Shown here piece by piece: positions 27,124 through 36,519 of a stretch of 64,000 bases of DNA (positions are counted from its first letter, which is position 1; every line of letters begins with the position of its first letter). Origin of the DNA: Candidatus Bathyarchaeota archaeon (GTDB lineage: Archaea; Thermoproteota; Bathyarchaeia; Bathyarchaeales; Bathycorpusculaceae). The notes beneath the pieces were generated by a model that saw only the letters and a list, made by a program, of their open reading frames with translations, ran no database searches and had not been told where the DNA came from. The translations under genes and the position numbers were made by a program. Location of the stretch: assembly GCA_003164295.1 (NCBI GenBank), contig PLTA01000026.1:1-64000 (forward strand). Direction: 5' to 3'.

Positions 27124-28881
27124 TTGGCAAGATACAGATGCACGGTTTGCAATTACGTTTATGATGAGGCAAAAGAAGGTAAGAAATTTAGTGATTTGCC
27201 CAAAGAGTGGGTTTGCCCCGTTTGTGGAGCACCCAAATCAGTTTTCGTATTGTTAACTGAGCAGGTGGAAGAGAAAAAAATTGAGCGCACAGTTTCGCAA
27301 GTTCTGATTGACCAGATTGCGGCTTGGGGTGTACAATACGTCTTTGGTATTCCTGGCACTTCAACGTTAGGTGTCGTTGATGCCATACGAAAAACTAATG
27401 GAAAAGTCAAGTATTTACAGGTCAGACATGAAGAAACCGCAGCGTTTATGGCTTCAGCATATGGCAAACTCACCGGACATGTTGCTGCTTGCCTAGGAAT
27501 TTCGGGTCCAGGTGCAACCAATCTAGCAACTGGCTTGTACGATGCTAAGCTTGATCATTCGCCTGTATTAGCTTTAACGGGGATGGTTCATAGGCAATTG
27601 CTTGGCACAAGTTCACTTCAAGAGATTGATCAACACGCGTTTTTTGAGCCGATATGTGTGTTTAACAAGATTTTAATGTCAGCGGACCAAACTTCTGTGC
27701 TTGCGACGTTGGCGATTAAGAATGCTCTTTTAAACCAAGGAGTCGCACATATTGGCATTCCTAATGATGTTCAGAAGTTACCTTATGAAACCGCAGTTTT
27801 ACCTTTTGAAGGCAGAATGCCTAACCTCGCGTATGGACAGGAAGAATATGTGATTGAAAAAGCAGCAAAAGTAATTGATGAAGCGGTTAGACCAGTGATT
27901 CTTGCAGGATTTGGCGCCAGAGGACAGGGCAATAAACTTCTAGAATTGGCAACCAAGATTTCTGCTCCCATTATTACGACTTTCAGAGCCAAAGGAATAA
28001 TTGATGAACACGAACCCTTAGATGTGGGTTGTCACGGCGGCGTCGGTTCAACAGCCGCTGCTGAACTTATGCAAAAAGCCGATTTACTCATAGCCATTGG
28101 TTCGTCATTTTCTGATTTATCACAAATTCCACAGAAAAAAACTGTTCAGATTGACATTAACCCACTAATGATTGCACGCAGGTACCCCGTGGAAGTGAGC
28201 TTACTGGGAAACAGTGCAGTATTAATTCCAAAGTTAACAGAAAAAGTCAAAGAGAAAAAAAATGCAGATTACTTATCTGAAATTGCAAAGTTGAAGCACA
28301 CGTGGATTGCCCAGCTTGAAAAAGAAGCAGACGCAAATATGAAACCGATTAGACCGCCATACATAATCAAAGTTCTTAATGAAAAAATCGCTGATGATGC
28401 CGTGATTTCTCTTGATGTTGGCGAAAACTGCTGGTGGTTTGGCCGCAACTTTATGATGAAAAAAACTCAGAAAATGGTTATGAGTGGCACTTTGGCAACA
28501 ATGGGCTTTGGCTTACCAGGTGCAATGGCTGCAGCATTAGCTTACCCGAATAGGCAGATTGTTTGCGTGACTGGTGATGGCGGCTTAACTATGGTTCTAG
28601 GCGACTTTTTGACCGCTTTGAAATATCGATTGCCTGTGAAAGTGTTTGTAATCAACAACAAACGTTTGGGAATGATTATGCAGGAGCAAAAAGTTGAGGG
28701 ATATGAAAGTTGGCAAACCGACCTCTATGACTACAGTTTTGCTGATTTTGCGGAGCATTCAGGCGGCATGGGCATAAAAGTTACTGAGCCAAACGAACTT
28801 GAAGCAGCTGTTGACAAAGCGCTGTCTATTAATAAAGCTACGATTGTGGATATTGATACTGATCCTAGGAGATTTTTGTAG
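27124..28881 (+). CDS. Rubredoxin-ThDP enzyme fusion (pyruvate oxidase/acetolactate synthase-like)
   Basis: 585 residues. Residues 1-42 are a rubredoxin: Cys6, Cys9, Cys31 and Cys34 in CTVCNYVYD...[13 protein letters not shown]. From about 53 it is a full ThDP enzyme: the PYR domain with catalytic Glu in [14 protein letters not shown], a central domain ([13 protein letters not shown]-like, about 245-375), and the PP domain with [16 protein letters not shown]...VINN, which binds Mg-ThDP. Start is TTG with GGTG upstream, placing Cys6 where rubredoxins begin. It belongs to the PoxB/IlvB superfamily, but a covalent rubredoxin suggests electrons leave through its iron centre. The substrate is probably a 2-oxoacid; this is inferred. 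Confidence 0.9.
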   Translation: MARYRCTVCNYVYDEAKEGKKFSDLPKEWVCPVCGAPKSVFVLLTEQVEEKKIERTVSQVLIDQIAAWGVQYVFGIPGTSTLGVVDAIRKTNGKVKYLQVRHEETAAFMASAYGKLTGHVAACLGISGPGATNLATGLYDAKLDHSPVLALTGMVHRQLLGTSSLQEIDQHAFFEPICVFNKILMSADQTSVLATLAIKNALLNQGVAHIGIPNDVQKLPYETAVLPFEGRMPNLAYGQEEYVIEKAAKVIDEAVRPVILAGFGARGQGNKLLELATKISAPIITTFRAKGIIDEHEPLDVGCHGGVGSTAAAELMQKADLLIAIGSSFSDLSQIPQKKTVQIDINPLMIARRYPVEVSLLGNSAVLIPKLTEKVKEKKNADYLSEIAKLKHTWIAQLEKEADANMKPIRPPYIIKVLNEKIADDAVISLDVGENCWWFGRNFMMKKTQKMVMSGTLATMGFGLPGAMAAALAYPNRQIVCVTGDGGLTMVLGDFLTALKYRLPVKVFVINNKRLGMIMQEQKVEGYESWQTDLYDYSFADFAEHSGGMGIKVTEPNELEAAVDKALSINKATIVDIDTDPRRFL

Positions 28882-28890
28882 GTGAATGTT

Positions 28891-29307
28891 ATGGCTACAA
28901 ACCAAGGATTAACATTTGGTTTTGTCGTTTCATTAGTTGGAGGCTTAATTGTATTAATCGCCAGTTTGGTTAATTTTGTTTGGTTCCTTTCAGGGGCTCA
29001 AAATTTTGGCGGATTTGGCAATTACATGCATGGAACAATGGATGGCTACCACAGTTTCATGGGCAGTTACGGCACATCAAACACTTTCCTAGCGGGCATT
29101 TCAGCTGTCGGCTTAGTCTGCGGCGTAATCATTTTGATTGGCGCCGTGATGTTAAAGGTCGACTCGCACCAAAGCACACTTTGGTCAATAATCATCATTA
29201 TCTTCTCTGTCATCAGTTTTGTAGGCATGGGCGGCTACTTCGTGGGAGCAATAATTAGTATCGTTGGCGCAGCATTCGTTTTAGCGACCAGACAAACAAA
29301 TCCATAG
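28891..29307 (+). CDS. Hypothetical four-helix membrane protein
   Basis: The start is ATG 28891, with AGGTGA overlapping the stop of the ThDP gene, so the two genes are translationally coupled. The 138-residue protein has membrane helices near 10-30, 65-88, 95-112 and 115-132, and a Gly/His/Met-rich outer loop (NFGGFGNYMHGTMDGYHSF). Coupling to the rubredoxin-ThDP gene suggests a link, but no family is recognised. Confidence 0.65.
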   Translation: MATNQGLTFGFVVSLVGGLIVLIASLVNFVWFLSGAQNFGGFGNYMHGTMDGYHSFMGSYGTSNTFLAGISAVGLVCGVIILIGAVMLKVDSHQSTLWSIIIIIFSVISFVGMGGYFVGAIISIVGAAFVLATRQTNP

Positions 29308-29425
29308 GCGAAGTCTTCAAAGCCTTTTTTGTTATCTCCATCTCTCTCAGGTAGACCTTTACAGATGCAGAATTGATACAGTATTATATGCAGTTTAGAG
29401 TGAGCACAACTGTTCGAATTCTTGA

Positions 29426-29466
29426 AAGAACAATAACAGTCGGTGGTAGCACTGGGTGTTGTTCTT
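29426..29466. ncRNA. Hairpin element b with GGTGGTAGCAC apical stem
   Basis: Arms AAGAACAA...CA (29426-29438) and TGTTGTTCTT (29457-29466) pair with a 3-base bulge. The apical part CGGTG-GTAG-CACTG forms a small stem with a GTAG tetraloop. It shares the apical sequence with element c but not the lower stem. Transcription of this region is not known; the structure is read from sequence. Confidence 0.45.
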
Positions 29467-29471
29467 CTCTG

Positions 29472-29515
29472 GAAGAAGTAGGAAGGTTGGTGGTAGCACC
29501 GCGTCCTACTTCTTC
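29472..29515. ncRNA. Hairpin element c, T-box-like core
   Basis: GAAGAAGTAGGA (29472-29483) and TCCTACTTCTTC (29504-29515) make a perfect 12-bp stem. The 20-base interior, AGGTTGGTGGTAGCACCGCG, forms a GGTG/CACC stem with a GTAG loop and resembles the GGTGG(N)ACCGCG core of bacterial T-box antiterminators. No archaeal T-box is established, so this is only a likeness. Confidence 0.5.
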
Positions 29516-29524
29516 TAACTTTAA

Positions 29525-29570
29525 AAGAAGAAGAAGCCCTAAAAATTCACTTCTTCTTCTTCTTCTTCTT
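29525..29570. repeat. AAG / CTT triplet repeat hairpin
   Basis: AAGAAGAAGAAG (29525-29536) faces (CTT)7 (29550-29570), so the two can pair over 12 bp with a 13-base loop. The arms resemble the lower stem of element c and may have arisen by slippage of that sequence. Confidence 0.6.
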
Positions 29571-29649
29571 ACAATTTAGAAGAACGACAACATTCGTAGG
29601 TGTTTGTTATACTATTTCTTATTTTTTTATAAGATTATTCTTTTGAAAA

Positions 29650-29685
29650 AGGTAGGAAAGCTAGAATTGGTACTGCGTCGTACTT
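29650..29685. ncRNA. Hairpin element d, diverged copy of c
   Basis: AGGTAGGA and TCGTACTT pair at 7 of 8 positions including one G-U. The interior, with TTGGTACTGCG, corresponds to the TGGTAGCACCGCG of element c. It lacks the GTAG apical stem. The remaining sequence to 29836 has no convincing gene. Confidence 0.35.
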
Positions 29686-29836
29686 AAGATTTTGAAACAA
29701 GAAGGAGTGCGCAAAATCATTGTCCATTTGCTTGAAATGCCAAGTAACAGTACAGTTTTTTTGAACGCACACAGCTTTAACTTAGAAACAGCGCTATTTT
29801 TCCACTGCAACTGAGGAAACAGTCCTGAACTAGATT

Positions 29837-30388
29837 CTGAAAATAGCCCTTACAGTTTTAATCTTCTTTGCCGTGCTCGGTTCAGCAAGCTTTGGCGTAA
29901 TCGTGTTCGATATTGCCGGCAACTTGGCTACCGATAGCCGCACGCTTCCCAATGATAAACCAATTGGACAAGCTATCGTCGTCTATGATCCTGGACTTAG
30001 CGGTGTCCCCAAGGACGCGGCGACAAAAATCGGCTACGATCTCCAAAACCGCGGCTACAATGTTGTTTTAGCAGGAGTAAAAAGCCACGCAACCGCCAAC
30101 CTCACCGGTTACAACTTAATCATCGTCGGAGGACCTATCTACATGGGTAAACCCGCCGCCACCGTCTAAGCATGCATAAAAAGCATCAACCGAAACGTTC
30201 CCGAAAACGTTCCAGTCGGCTACTTCGGATACGGCACCACACCAAACGACCTCAACCAAACCGACGTCAATAAAGAAATAGCAAACCTACCCATCAACAC
30301 TCCAATAAGCCACACTTTTGGAATAAAAATTACCCCGGACGACGACTTAACCGAGAAATGTCAAGAGTTTGTCAATCGTTTCGGATAA
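29837..30388 (+). pseudogene. Membrane-anchored flavodoxin-like protein, interrupted
   Basis: The frame reads a membrane anchor (ILKIALTVLIFFAVLGSASFG), then a flavodoxin-like fold: QAIVVYDPGLSGVPKDAATK (FMN-phosphate loop region), LQNRGYNVVLAGVK, YNLIIVGGPIYMGKPAATV. An in-frame TAA at 30167-30169 interrupts it, and the same frame continues to 30388 with the rest of the domain (VPVGYFGYGTTPNDL...). No ATG, GTG or TTG precedes the anchor; only CTG 29837 or ATT 29834 follow a TAG. The lost start and internal stop together indicate a pseudogene. The first usable start is GTG 29873. Confidence 0.75.
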
Positions 30389-30401
30389 CTAAAAGTGTTG
30401 G

Positions 30402-30477
30402 TAGCGGGGAGTAGATTTGAACTACTGATCTCTGGGTTATGAGCCCAGCGGGTTAATCCTGGCTACCCCACCCCGCT
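30402..30477 (-). tRNA. Initiator tRNA-Met (CAU), CCA encoded
   Basis: On the minus strand: acceptor AGCGGGG / CCCCGCT, D-arm, anticodon stem CTGGG / CCCAG with loop CTCATAA (CAU), T-arm GTAGT(T)... / ...CTAC, discriminator A, CCA at 30399-30401. The A1:U72 pair and three consecutive G:C pairs next to the anticodon loop are archaeal initiator features, separating it from elongator Met and from Ile-CAU. Confidence 0.93.
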
Positions 30478-30606
30478 GTATTTTTTCTATAAAGTTTGTT
30501 TTAGCATCCTATTAGTTCATTCGTCAAATATTAATAGTTTCTTTTTGTTTTCAGCAAAAGGATTTTAGAGGCGACATATTCTTTCTTTGCCCAAGGATGT
30601 TTACTG

Positions 30607-31275
30607 ATGGATAAGCCGTACTTGCGTAAGCTTTCAGAGCCAACTTTAGAAAATCCAATTTTTGTTCAAGGCTTACCCGGTTTTGGAAATGTCGGCAGGA
30701 TTGCGGCTCACCTGCTAATAAAATTTTTTAACGCTAAACCATTTGCAGAACTCTATTCTCCTTCGTTTCCAGATTACGTGGGGGTAACCAGTAAAGGCAT
30801 AGGCGAATTGCCAAAATACGAGTTTTATTACGCTCCGATGGAGAAAAATAATTTAGTTATAATGACTGGTGAAATTCAGCCGTCTTTTGATGATGTAGTT
30901 GCTCACTATGTTATTTGTGAAGAAGTGATCGATTTTGCTGTGTCGTTGGGTTGCCATTTTATTGTAACTATGGGCGGCATACCGATAACTGAAGATAAGG
31001 TGCAGGTTTACATTGCTGCAACTTCACCGAGATTAGCAACGGAATTTATGGAAAAAGGTGCGGTTATTTACAGCAAAGGCAGAATCGTTGGCGGAACAGG
31101 ATTGACTTTGGCGTTGGCGAAAGAGAAAAAACTTGAAGGCGTAAGCTTGCTGGGAACAACCACGGGTTATAAAGCTGATCGAGAGGCTGGATTTCTTGTG
31201 TTTAAGTTTTTAATGAAGTCGTTAGGAAAAGAGATAAAAGAAGGTTTAGGGGAAAACATTGCATCAGAAGAGTAA
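30607..31275 (+). CDS. PAC2 family protein (proteasome assembly chaperone-like)
   Basis: 222 residues with the PAC2 pattern: FVQGLPGFGNVGRIAAHLLI near the N-terminus, DYVGVTSKGIGELPKYEFYYA, VIMTGEIQPSFDD, FIVTMGGIPI and GGTGLTLALAKEK. Archaeal PAC2 proteins form stable oligomers and are related to eukaryotic Pba1-Pba2; their role in archaea is unresolved. A short membrane protein gene follows after 17 bases. Confidence 0.88.
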   Translation: MDKPYLRKLSEPTLENPIFVQGLPGFGNVGRIAAHLLIKFFNAKPFAELYSPSFPDYVGVTSKGIGELPKYEFYYAPMEKNNLVIMTGEIQPSFDDVVAHYVICEEVIDFAVSLGCHFIVTMGGIPITEDKVQVYIAATSPRLATEFMEKGAVIYSKGRIVGGTGLTLALAKEKKLEGVSLLGTTTGYKADREAGFLVFKFLMKSLGKEIKEGLGENIASEE

Positions 31276-31292
31276 GTTAAGGCGGGTTTACA

Positions 31293-31526
31293 ATGACTGA
31301 AAGAAATAAAGATATGAATGTTGACGTTACTTATTCAAAATTTACTAAAGTTGCGTTTATAGTTATTTCGATGCTTTTGATCTTTGCTGGTCCAACATAT
31401 GTTCCTTACGTAATGGGTAAGGTAAGCATAAATGGATATGTTTCAACCGGCGTAGGCGCTTTGCTATTCATTGTGGGAATGGCATTCATGATGTTTCTAG
31501 TTAAAAAGAAAGTTATAACGGCATAA
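31293..31526 (+). CDS. Hypothetical two-helix membrane protein
   Basis: 77 residues with membrane helices at about 20-40 and 48-70 and a Lys-rich end (VKKKVITA). It follows the PAC2 gene closely and is probably cotranscribed. No family recognised. Confidence 0.6.
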   Translation: MTERNKDMNVDVTYSKFTKVAFIVISMLLIFAGPTYVPYVMGKVSINGYVSTGVGALLFIVGMAFMMFLVKKKVITA

Positions 31527-31708
31527 ATTTTGCCTCAGATACCCTAGGGTGCATCATCAAATCAGCAGATTAGATTCTTCATCGGCAACGCTCTATAAAG
31601 AAAACCTGTTTTATTAACCATTTCTAAACCTTTTTTGAGGAAACCTGAGTTCAAATATATTTTCAGAATACATAAGTCATATTAAATATTAACTCAGCAA
31701 TACCCAAT

Positions 31709-32296
31709 ATGCAGAATCGAAACCGCATAAGCCCTGAGTTGCCCATCCATAAAAATGAAGAAGCAAAAAGAACTACAATAATTCTTGAAAAAGGCGAACG
31801 GGAATTCATTGAATCGCTCATAAAAGAAGGCAAAGAACCAGGAATCAAACCACTCATTTCAAAAATGCTTGAAATGTACAAAAGCATGATGGTTTACGAC
31901 TGGCATTTCCCCGGCGAATACTATTGTGGAATAAGCCGCATTGCCCTTGTTAACGTTGAATTATTTAACATCCTAACCCAGCAGATTCCAAAAGAAAAGT
32001 ATCATGAGATTGGCGAAAACATGGGTAACGCCCTAAAAATTTCTATCCAATCAACAATAGGGATCGAATCAAGCGAGCAATCAAATTGGGAAAAAGTTTT
32101 CGAACGCTTAAAAGTACAAGGATTCGGAGATTTCTATTTAAAAGACAAGTTTCTGCTTCTGAAAACTCCTTTCATCAATGATTGCGAAATTTGGAAAGGT
32201 ATTTTGGAAGGATTATTAGTAATTGAGTTGGAAACTAGAAATTCTGCACCGCCATTGGTTTTTGAGATTAAAAAGCTCAAACAGCCTTCAGTTTAG
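31709..32296 (+). CDS. Conserved-looking protein with RHH-like N-terminus
   Basis: 195 residues. After a short polar lead, KRTTIILEKGEREFIESLIKEGKEPGIKPLISKMLEMY reads like a ribbon-helix-helix (a strand then two helices). A C-terminal alpha/beta domain follows (about 65-190) with YHEIGENMGNALKISI and GFGDFYLKDKFLLLKTPF. It may be a transcription factor with a ligand-binding domain. The domain assignment is mine from pattern; I do not recognise a named family. Confidence 0.55.
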   Translation: MQNRNRISPELPIHKNEEAKRTTIILEKGEREFIESLIKEGKEPGIKPLISKMLEMYKSMMVYDWHFPGEYYCGISRIALVNVELFNILTQQIPKEKYHEIGENMGNALKISIQSTIGIESSEQSNWEKVFERLKVQGFGDFYLKDKFLLLKTPFINDCEIWKGILEGLLVIELETRNSAPPLVFEIKKLKQPSV

Positions 32297-32458
32297 TGTC
32301 TTTTTAGCTTTAGACAGTTAAATATTAGTGAACAGATTTATTAGGAAGTCGACCGTTCAGGTGTCTTTCAGTGGTATATGATGAGGGATTGCGTTCATAC
32401 AAGGCGATTGCATTCATTAGAGGCAATCCAAAATTTGCAAGCATAAAATTGAATTGTT

Positions 32459-32469
32459 ATTTTAAATTA
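32459..32469 (+). promoter_or_regulatory. Candidate TATA box upstream of the his operon
   Basis: ATTTTAAATTA lies about 80 bases before the hisG ATG. A second AT-rich box (CTTTAAAA, about 32524-32531) is so near the ATG that it would give a leaderless transcript and exclude the GGTGA ribosome site at 32536-32540. The upstream box is therefore preferred, at low confidence. Confidence 0.3.
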
Positions 32470-32546
32470 GGCGCAAACCTCGTAAGTACCGTTTTAAGAA
32501 ATAAAATGACCCCCAGTGGTTACTTTAAAACTTTAGGTGAAAAATT

Positions 32547-33545
32547 ATGGATAAATTGAAATTTGCAATTCCAAAAGGCTCCCTAGAAAAAGCAACAGCA
32601 GAATTCTTCTCTAAGTCAGGCTTCAAAATTGGCGGCACAGAACGCACTTATCGCCCAAGCATAAATGACCCTCAAATTGAAATGAAGGTTTTACGCCCCC
32701 AAGAAATCCCAGTTTTTGTCAGTGAAGGCCTACAAGACTTGGGCATTACAGGGGAAGATTGGGTTAAAGAAAATCGAGCAGACGTAGAAATCCTGCAAAA
32801 CTTAGAGTACGGAAAAATCAAGCTAGTTATAGCTGTTCCAAAATCCTGCGAAAATATGACGATGGGCGAGTTCATGGAGTCAATTTGGTGTCAAGGCAAA
32901 AATTTTCGAATTAGCACAGAATATCTAAACATAGCTTCCGAATACCTGAAAAACACACCGCAATACAAGAAACGTTTCGGCGATGCTGAACCAATTCTTG
33001 TTACACCTTGGTGGAGAAAAGGCGACAACCCTAGAGCAAAAATCTTCTTATCATTTGGGGCAACAGAAGCTAAACCGCCGGAAGATTCCGACGCAATAAT
33101 GGATGTAACTGAGACGGGCACAACTATTGAAGCTAATAACCTAAAAATCATAGACACCGTCATGAAGTCGGCAGCTATTCTTATCGCCAACAAGAAAGCC
33201 CTTGAAGACCCTGAGAAACGCGAGAAAATATACGACATAGTTGCGTTACTCAAAGGCGTAGTAGATGGCTCTAAAAGAATTCACATATTTGTCAACGTCA
33301 AAAAAGAGAATCTTCAGAAACTTCTTACCGAATTGCCTGCTCTGAAAAACCCAACGATAGCGCCGCTAGCCGATGACACATGGGTTAGCGTAAACACAGT
33401 TATCGAAAAAGACTGCCTAATTGAACTCCTACCAAAAATACGAAAAATCGCCCAAGGCCTAGTCGTTTACGAACCAAGACAAGTGTTGGCACTAGACGAG
33501 ATTGCTAAAAGAGTGGAGAAACCGTGCAAAAGCAAAGCCAAATAA
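32547..33545 (+). CDS. hisG: ATP phosphoribosyltransferase, long form
   Basis: First step of histidine synthesis: condenses ATP with PRPP. The 332-residue length with a C-terminal ACT-like regulatory domain (about 245-320; KRIHIFVNVKKENLQKLL) marks the long, self-regulated form, so no hisZ is needed. LKFAIPKGSLEKATAEFF, GLQDLGITGEDWV and the PRPP loop DVTETGTTIEANNL are clear. ATG with GGTGA upstream. First gene of an eight-gene operon; feedback inhibition by histidine is expected from the family. Confidence 0.95.
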   Translation: MDKLKFAIPKGSLEKATAEFFSKSGFKIGGTERTYRPSINDPQIEMKVLRPQEIPVFVSEGLQDLGITGEDWVKENRADVEILQNLEYGKIKLVIAVPKSCENMTMGEFMESIWCQGKNFRISTEYLNIASEYLKNTPQYKKRFGDAEPILVTPWWRKGDNPRAKIFLSFGATEAKPPEDSDAIMDVTETGTTIEANNLKIIDTVMKSAAILIANKKALEDPEKREKIYDIVALLKGVVDGSKRIHIFVNVKKENLQKLLTELPALKNPTIAPLADDTWVSVNTVIEKDCLIELLPKIRKIAQGLVVYEPRQVLALDEIAKRVEKPCKSKAK

Positions 33546-34825
33546 GAGTTTGGAAATCAGAGGCGCTGCCACCTGATTGGTTTAAACGGCAAAAAGCCAA
33601 CGAAAAATCAAGTCTAGAATTAGAAAACAGCGTTAAAGCCATCATAACACAAGTTAAAGAAAAAGGCGACGCGGCACTGGTTGAATTTGCCCTTAAATTT
33701 GACAAAGCAGAATTAACCCTGCGAACCCTCAAAATAAGAAAAGAGGAAATTAAAGAAGCCTACAACAAAACAAGCCTCGAACAAGTCTCAGCTCTCAAAT
33801 TCATGAAAGAAAGGGTCAACGCCTTCCAAAAGCAAATGCTAACCCAAACCGAAATCGATAGCTCTGCGGATGGCATTTATGTTAAAACGGTCCTGCGTCC
33901 ACTCGAAAGTGTCGGCTGTTATGTTCCCGGAGGACAAGCCGCCTATCCAAGCACGCTCATTATGACTGCAGTTCCAGCCAAAGTGGCGGGCGTCCCAAGA
34001 ATTGTTGTTTGTTCACCGTCAGACGCAAAAGGAAAAGTTAACCCACTTGTTCTTGTCGCTGCCGACATCTGCGGAGTTGATGAAATTTACAAAGTCGGCG
34101 GAGCTCAAGCCATAGCCGCTCTAGCTTATGGAACAAAATGCATAGAACCCGTGCGAAAAATTGTAGGTCCAGGCAGCAAATACGTTACGGCAGCTAAGGT
34201 TCTGGTTTCAACTGATGTGGCGATTGATATGCCGGCTGGCCCAAGCGAAGTGCTTGTTTTGGCTGATGAGTCGTCTGATGCACGGTTCATTGCGTTTGAT
34301 ATGGTTTCGCAGGCTGAACATGGGGGTGACAGCGTTGCTGGACTCATAACTACCTCAGAGAAGGTTGCTTTGTTAGTCCAAGAGAATCTCGCAAAAGTTG
34401 CTGCTTCAGCAGAGAGGAGCGAAAAAGTCTGTGAGGCACTTGGGAAATACGGCTTCATAATTGTTTGCAAAAACATGGAAGAGGCAATCCGTTTAGTTAA
34501 TCAGTTTGCTCCCGAACATTTAGAAGTTATGACAGTTAAGCCCAAGGAGATTTCAGAGAAATTAACTGCTGGTCTTATTCTTTTAGGTCCATATAGCCCA
34601 GTTGCCCTAAGCGATTATGGCAGCGGCACAAACCATGTACTTCCAACTGGCGGCTTCGCTCAATCATTTTCAAGCTTATCTGTTCTTGACTTTATGCGGC
34701 GAGTAAGTATAGTTGAAAGCTCAAGAACCGGGTTAGAGAGGGTAAGAGACAGCATCAAAGTTATGGCACAAGCAGAAAATCTTCCCAATCACTACAAAGC
34801 AATTCAAGCGAGGTTTGAAAAATGA
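33524..34825 (+). CDS. hisD: Histidinol dehydrogenase
   Basis: Oxidises histidinol to histidine with NAD+, the last two steps. 433 residues; motifs include VGCYVPGGQAAYPSTLIMTA, KVGGAQAIAALAYGT, VGPGSKYVTAAK, MPAGPSEVLVLAD, and DMVSQAEHGGDS with the zinc/catalytic residues. It overlaps hisG by 22 bases and hisC by 4. Confidence 0.96.
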   Translation: MQKQSQIRVWKSEALPPDWFKRQKANEKSSLELENSVKAIITQVKEKGDAALVEFALKFDKAELTLRTLKIRKEEIKEAYNKTSLEQVSALKFMKERVNAFQKQMLTQTEIDSSADGIYVKTVLRPLESVGCYVPGGQAAYPSTLIMTAVPAKVAGVPRIVVCSPSDAKGKVNPLVLVAADICGVDEIYKVGGAQAIAALAYGTKCIEPVRKIVGPGSKYVTAAKVLVSTDVAIDMPAGPSEVLVLADESSDARFIAFDMVSQAEHGGDSVAGLITTSEKVALLVQENLAKVAASAERSEKVCEALGKYGFIIVCKNMEEAIRLVNQFAPEHLEVMTVKPKEISEKLTAGLILLGPYSPVALSDYGSGTNHVLPTGGFAQSFSSLSVLDFMRRVSIVESSRTGLERVRDSIKVMAQAENLPNHYKAIQARFEK

Positions 34826-35940
34826 GCACATCATATCGAAAATGGCTTAACGATAAACTTGTGAAGCTTCAATCAATAGCTTGCTACACCGCAGGAGCCT
34901 CACCTGAAGCAATAGCAAAACAAATGGGCGTAGCAACAAAACAAGTAATCAAGCTAAATTTCAACGAGAACCTGTTCATTCCAAGGGTCAAACAGGCTAA
35001 ACTTATGAAGGAATTGGCTGACGAGATTGATTTACGACTGTACCCTGAAGACGAGGATCAGAAGCTGCGAGAAAAACTTAGCACCTACATTGGAGCCACA
35101 AAAGACAACATTGCTATTGGGAACGGTAGCGACGAGTTAATTGACCGAATCGTTAGGCTCTTTGTCGAAAAAGGTGAAACTGCACTTTCATTTTCGCCTA
35201 CGTTTGCTATTCCACCACTTTGCGTTAAAAGACAAGAAGGCGAATACATTACTGTGCCTCTTCTAAGCAACCTTCAACTTGACGTTAAAGGGCTGTTATC
35301 CAAGTTTTCAGATAAAACAAGGCTACTGTATATTTGTTCCCCAAACAATCCCACTTCAACACAATACAAGATGGAAGATGTTGAAACCTTAGCTAAAGCC
35401 TTCCCTGGAATTGTCATCTTAGACGAGGCTTACGGCGAATTTGCTGACTACTCATTTGTGCCGCGGATAGCAGAGTTTCCGAACATGATAATTCTTAGAA
35501 CCTTCTCCAAAGCTTTTGGGATGGCTGCACTTCGTCTTGGTTACGCAGTGGCAAATCCTGAATTAGCGAAAATTTTGACGGAAAAGGCTCCGCTGCCCTT
35601 TCCAGTGAGCGCGTTCACATTGAGGATGGGTTCTAAGATGCTGGATAATGTTAGCTTGATGATGGATTCTGTTAAGCAAGTAAAAGAAGAGCGAAGAAAA
35701 ATGATAAAGGCACTCAACGAAATAGATGGCGTGCAAGCGTTCGATTCACAAGCAAACTTCCTGTTAGTTAACACGGAAAAATCGGCTGATGAAGTTAATG
35801 AGAAACTGCTAAAACGGGGTATTATGCTCAAGAAATGGGGCAAAATCTTGCAATACAATAACTGCTTCCGCGTCACTGTAGGATTGCCGGAAATGAATGC
35901 TAAATTAATTGAAGCATTAAAGCAAATTCAAGAGGAATAA
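34822..35940 (+). CDS. hisC: Histidinol-phosphate aminotransferase
   Basis: PLP-dependent class I/II aminotransferase of 372 residues. IKLNFNENLF, NIAIGNGSDELIDR, YICSPNNPTSTQ, VILDEAYGEFAD and the PLP-lysine segment RTFSKAFGMAALRLGYA are present. ATGA overlap with hisD. It converts imidazole acetol phosphate to histidinol phosphate. Confidence 0.95.
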   Translation: MSTSYRKWLNDKLVKLQSIACYTAGASPEAIAKQMGVATKQVIKLNFNENLFIPRVKQAKLMKELADEIDLRLYPEDEDQKLREKLSTYIGATKDNIAIGNGSDELIDRIVRLFVEKGETALSFSPTFAIPPLCVKRQEGEYITVPLLSNLQLDVKGLLSKFSDKTRLLYICSPNNPTSTQYKMEDVETLAKAFPGIVILDEAYGEFADYSFVPRIAEFPNMIILRTFSKAFGMAALRLGYAVANPELAKILTEKAPLPFPVSAFTLRMGSKMLDNVSLMMDSVKQVKEERRKMIKALNEIDGVQAFDSQANFLLVNTEKSADEVNEKLLKRGIMLKKWGKILQYNNCFRVTVGLPEMNAKLIEALKQIQEE

Positions 35941-35943
35941 AAA

Positions 35944-36519
35944 TTGAGGACTGAAGAAGTTTACCGTAAAACCAAAGAAACCGAAGTTAAAGTACAAGTG
36001 AACCTCGACGGAGAAGGTAAAGCCAACATTAGTTCAGGCGTGCCTTTTCTTGATCATATGCTAACTTCCTTAGCTACTCACAGCTTAATCGACATAACAG
36101 CTTCAGTCAAAGGCGACTTAGTACACCATATGGTAGAAGACTTAGCCATAGGCTTAGGTGAAGCATTAAACAAAGCATTAGCGACACGCGAAGGCGTCAC
36201 ACGCTTTGGCAACGCCGCTGCTCCTATGGATTGTTCTCTTGCATTTGCTGCCGTCGACCTAGTGAAACGTCCATACTTCGTAATTAATCTCAAACTCAAA
36301 GGCAAAAAAGTAGAGAATATGCCAACAGAAGACATCAATCATTTCTTTGAATCCTTCGCCACTTCACTGCAAGCAAACATCCACATATTTGTCGAATATG
36401 GTAGCAATGACCACCACAAAGCAGAAGCCGCAACCAAAGCCCTCGCCCTGTCACTTAGGCAAGCAATAACGCTTGACCCCAGACGCAAAGGCGTACCCAG
36501 CTCCAAGGGAGTCATCTAA
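35944..36519 (+). CDS. hisB: Imidazoleglycerol-phosphate dehydratase
   Basis: 191 residues, the stand-alone dehydratase without the phosphatase domain found in enterobacterial HisB. SGVPFLDHMLTSLATHS and HHMVEDLAIGLGEA form one metal site; FFESFATSLQANIH and DHHKAEAATKALALSLRQA form the other. TTG start three bases after hisC. Confidence 0.95.
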   Translation: MRTEEVYRKTKETEVKVQVNLDGEGKANISSGVPFLDHMLTSLATHSLIDITASVKGDLVHHMVEDLAIGLGEALNKALATREGVTRFGNAAAPMDCSLAFAAVDLVKRPYFVINLKLKGKKVENMPTEDINHFFESFATSLQANIHIFVEYGSNDHHKAEAATKALALSLRQAITLDPRRKGVPSSKGVI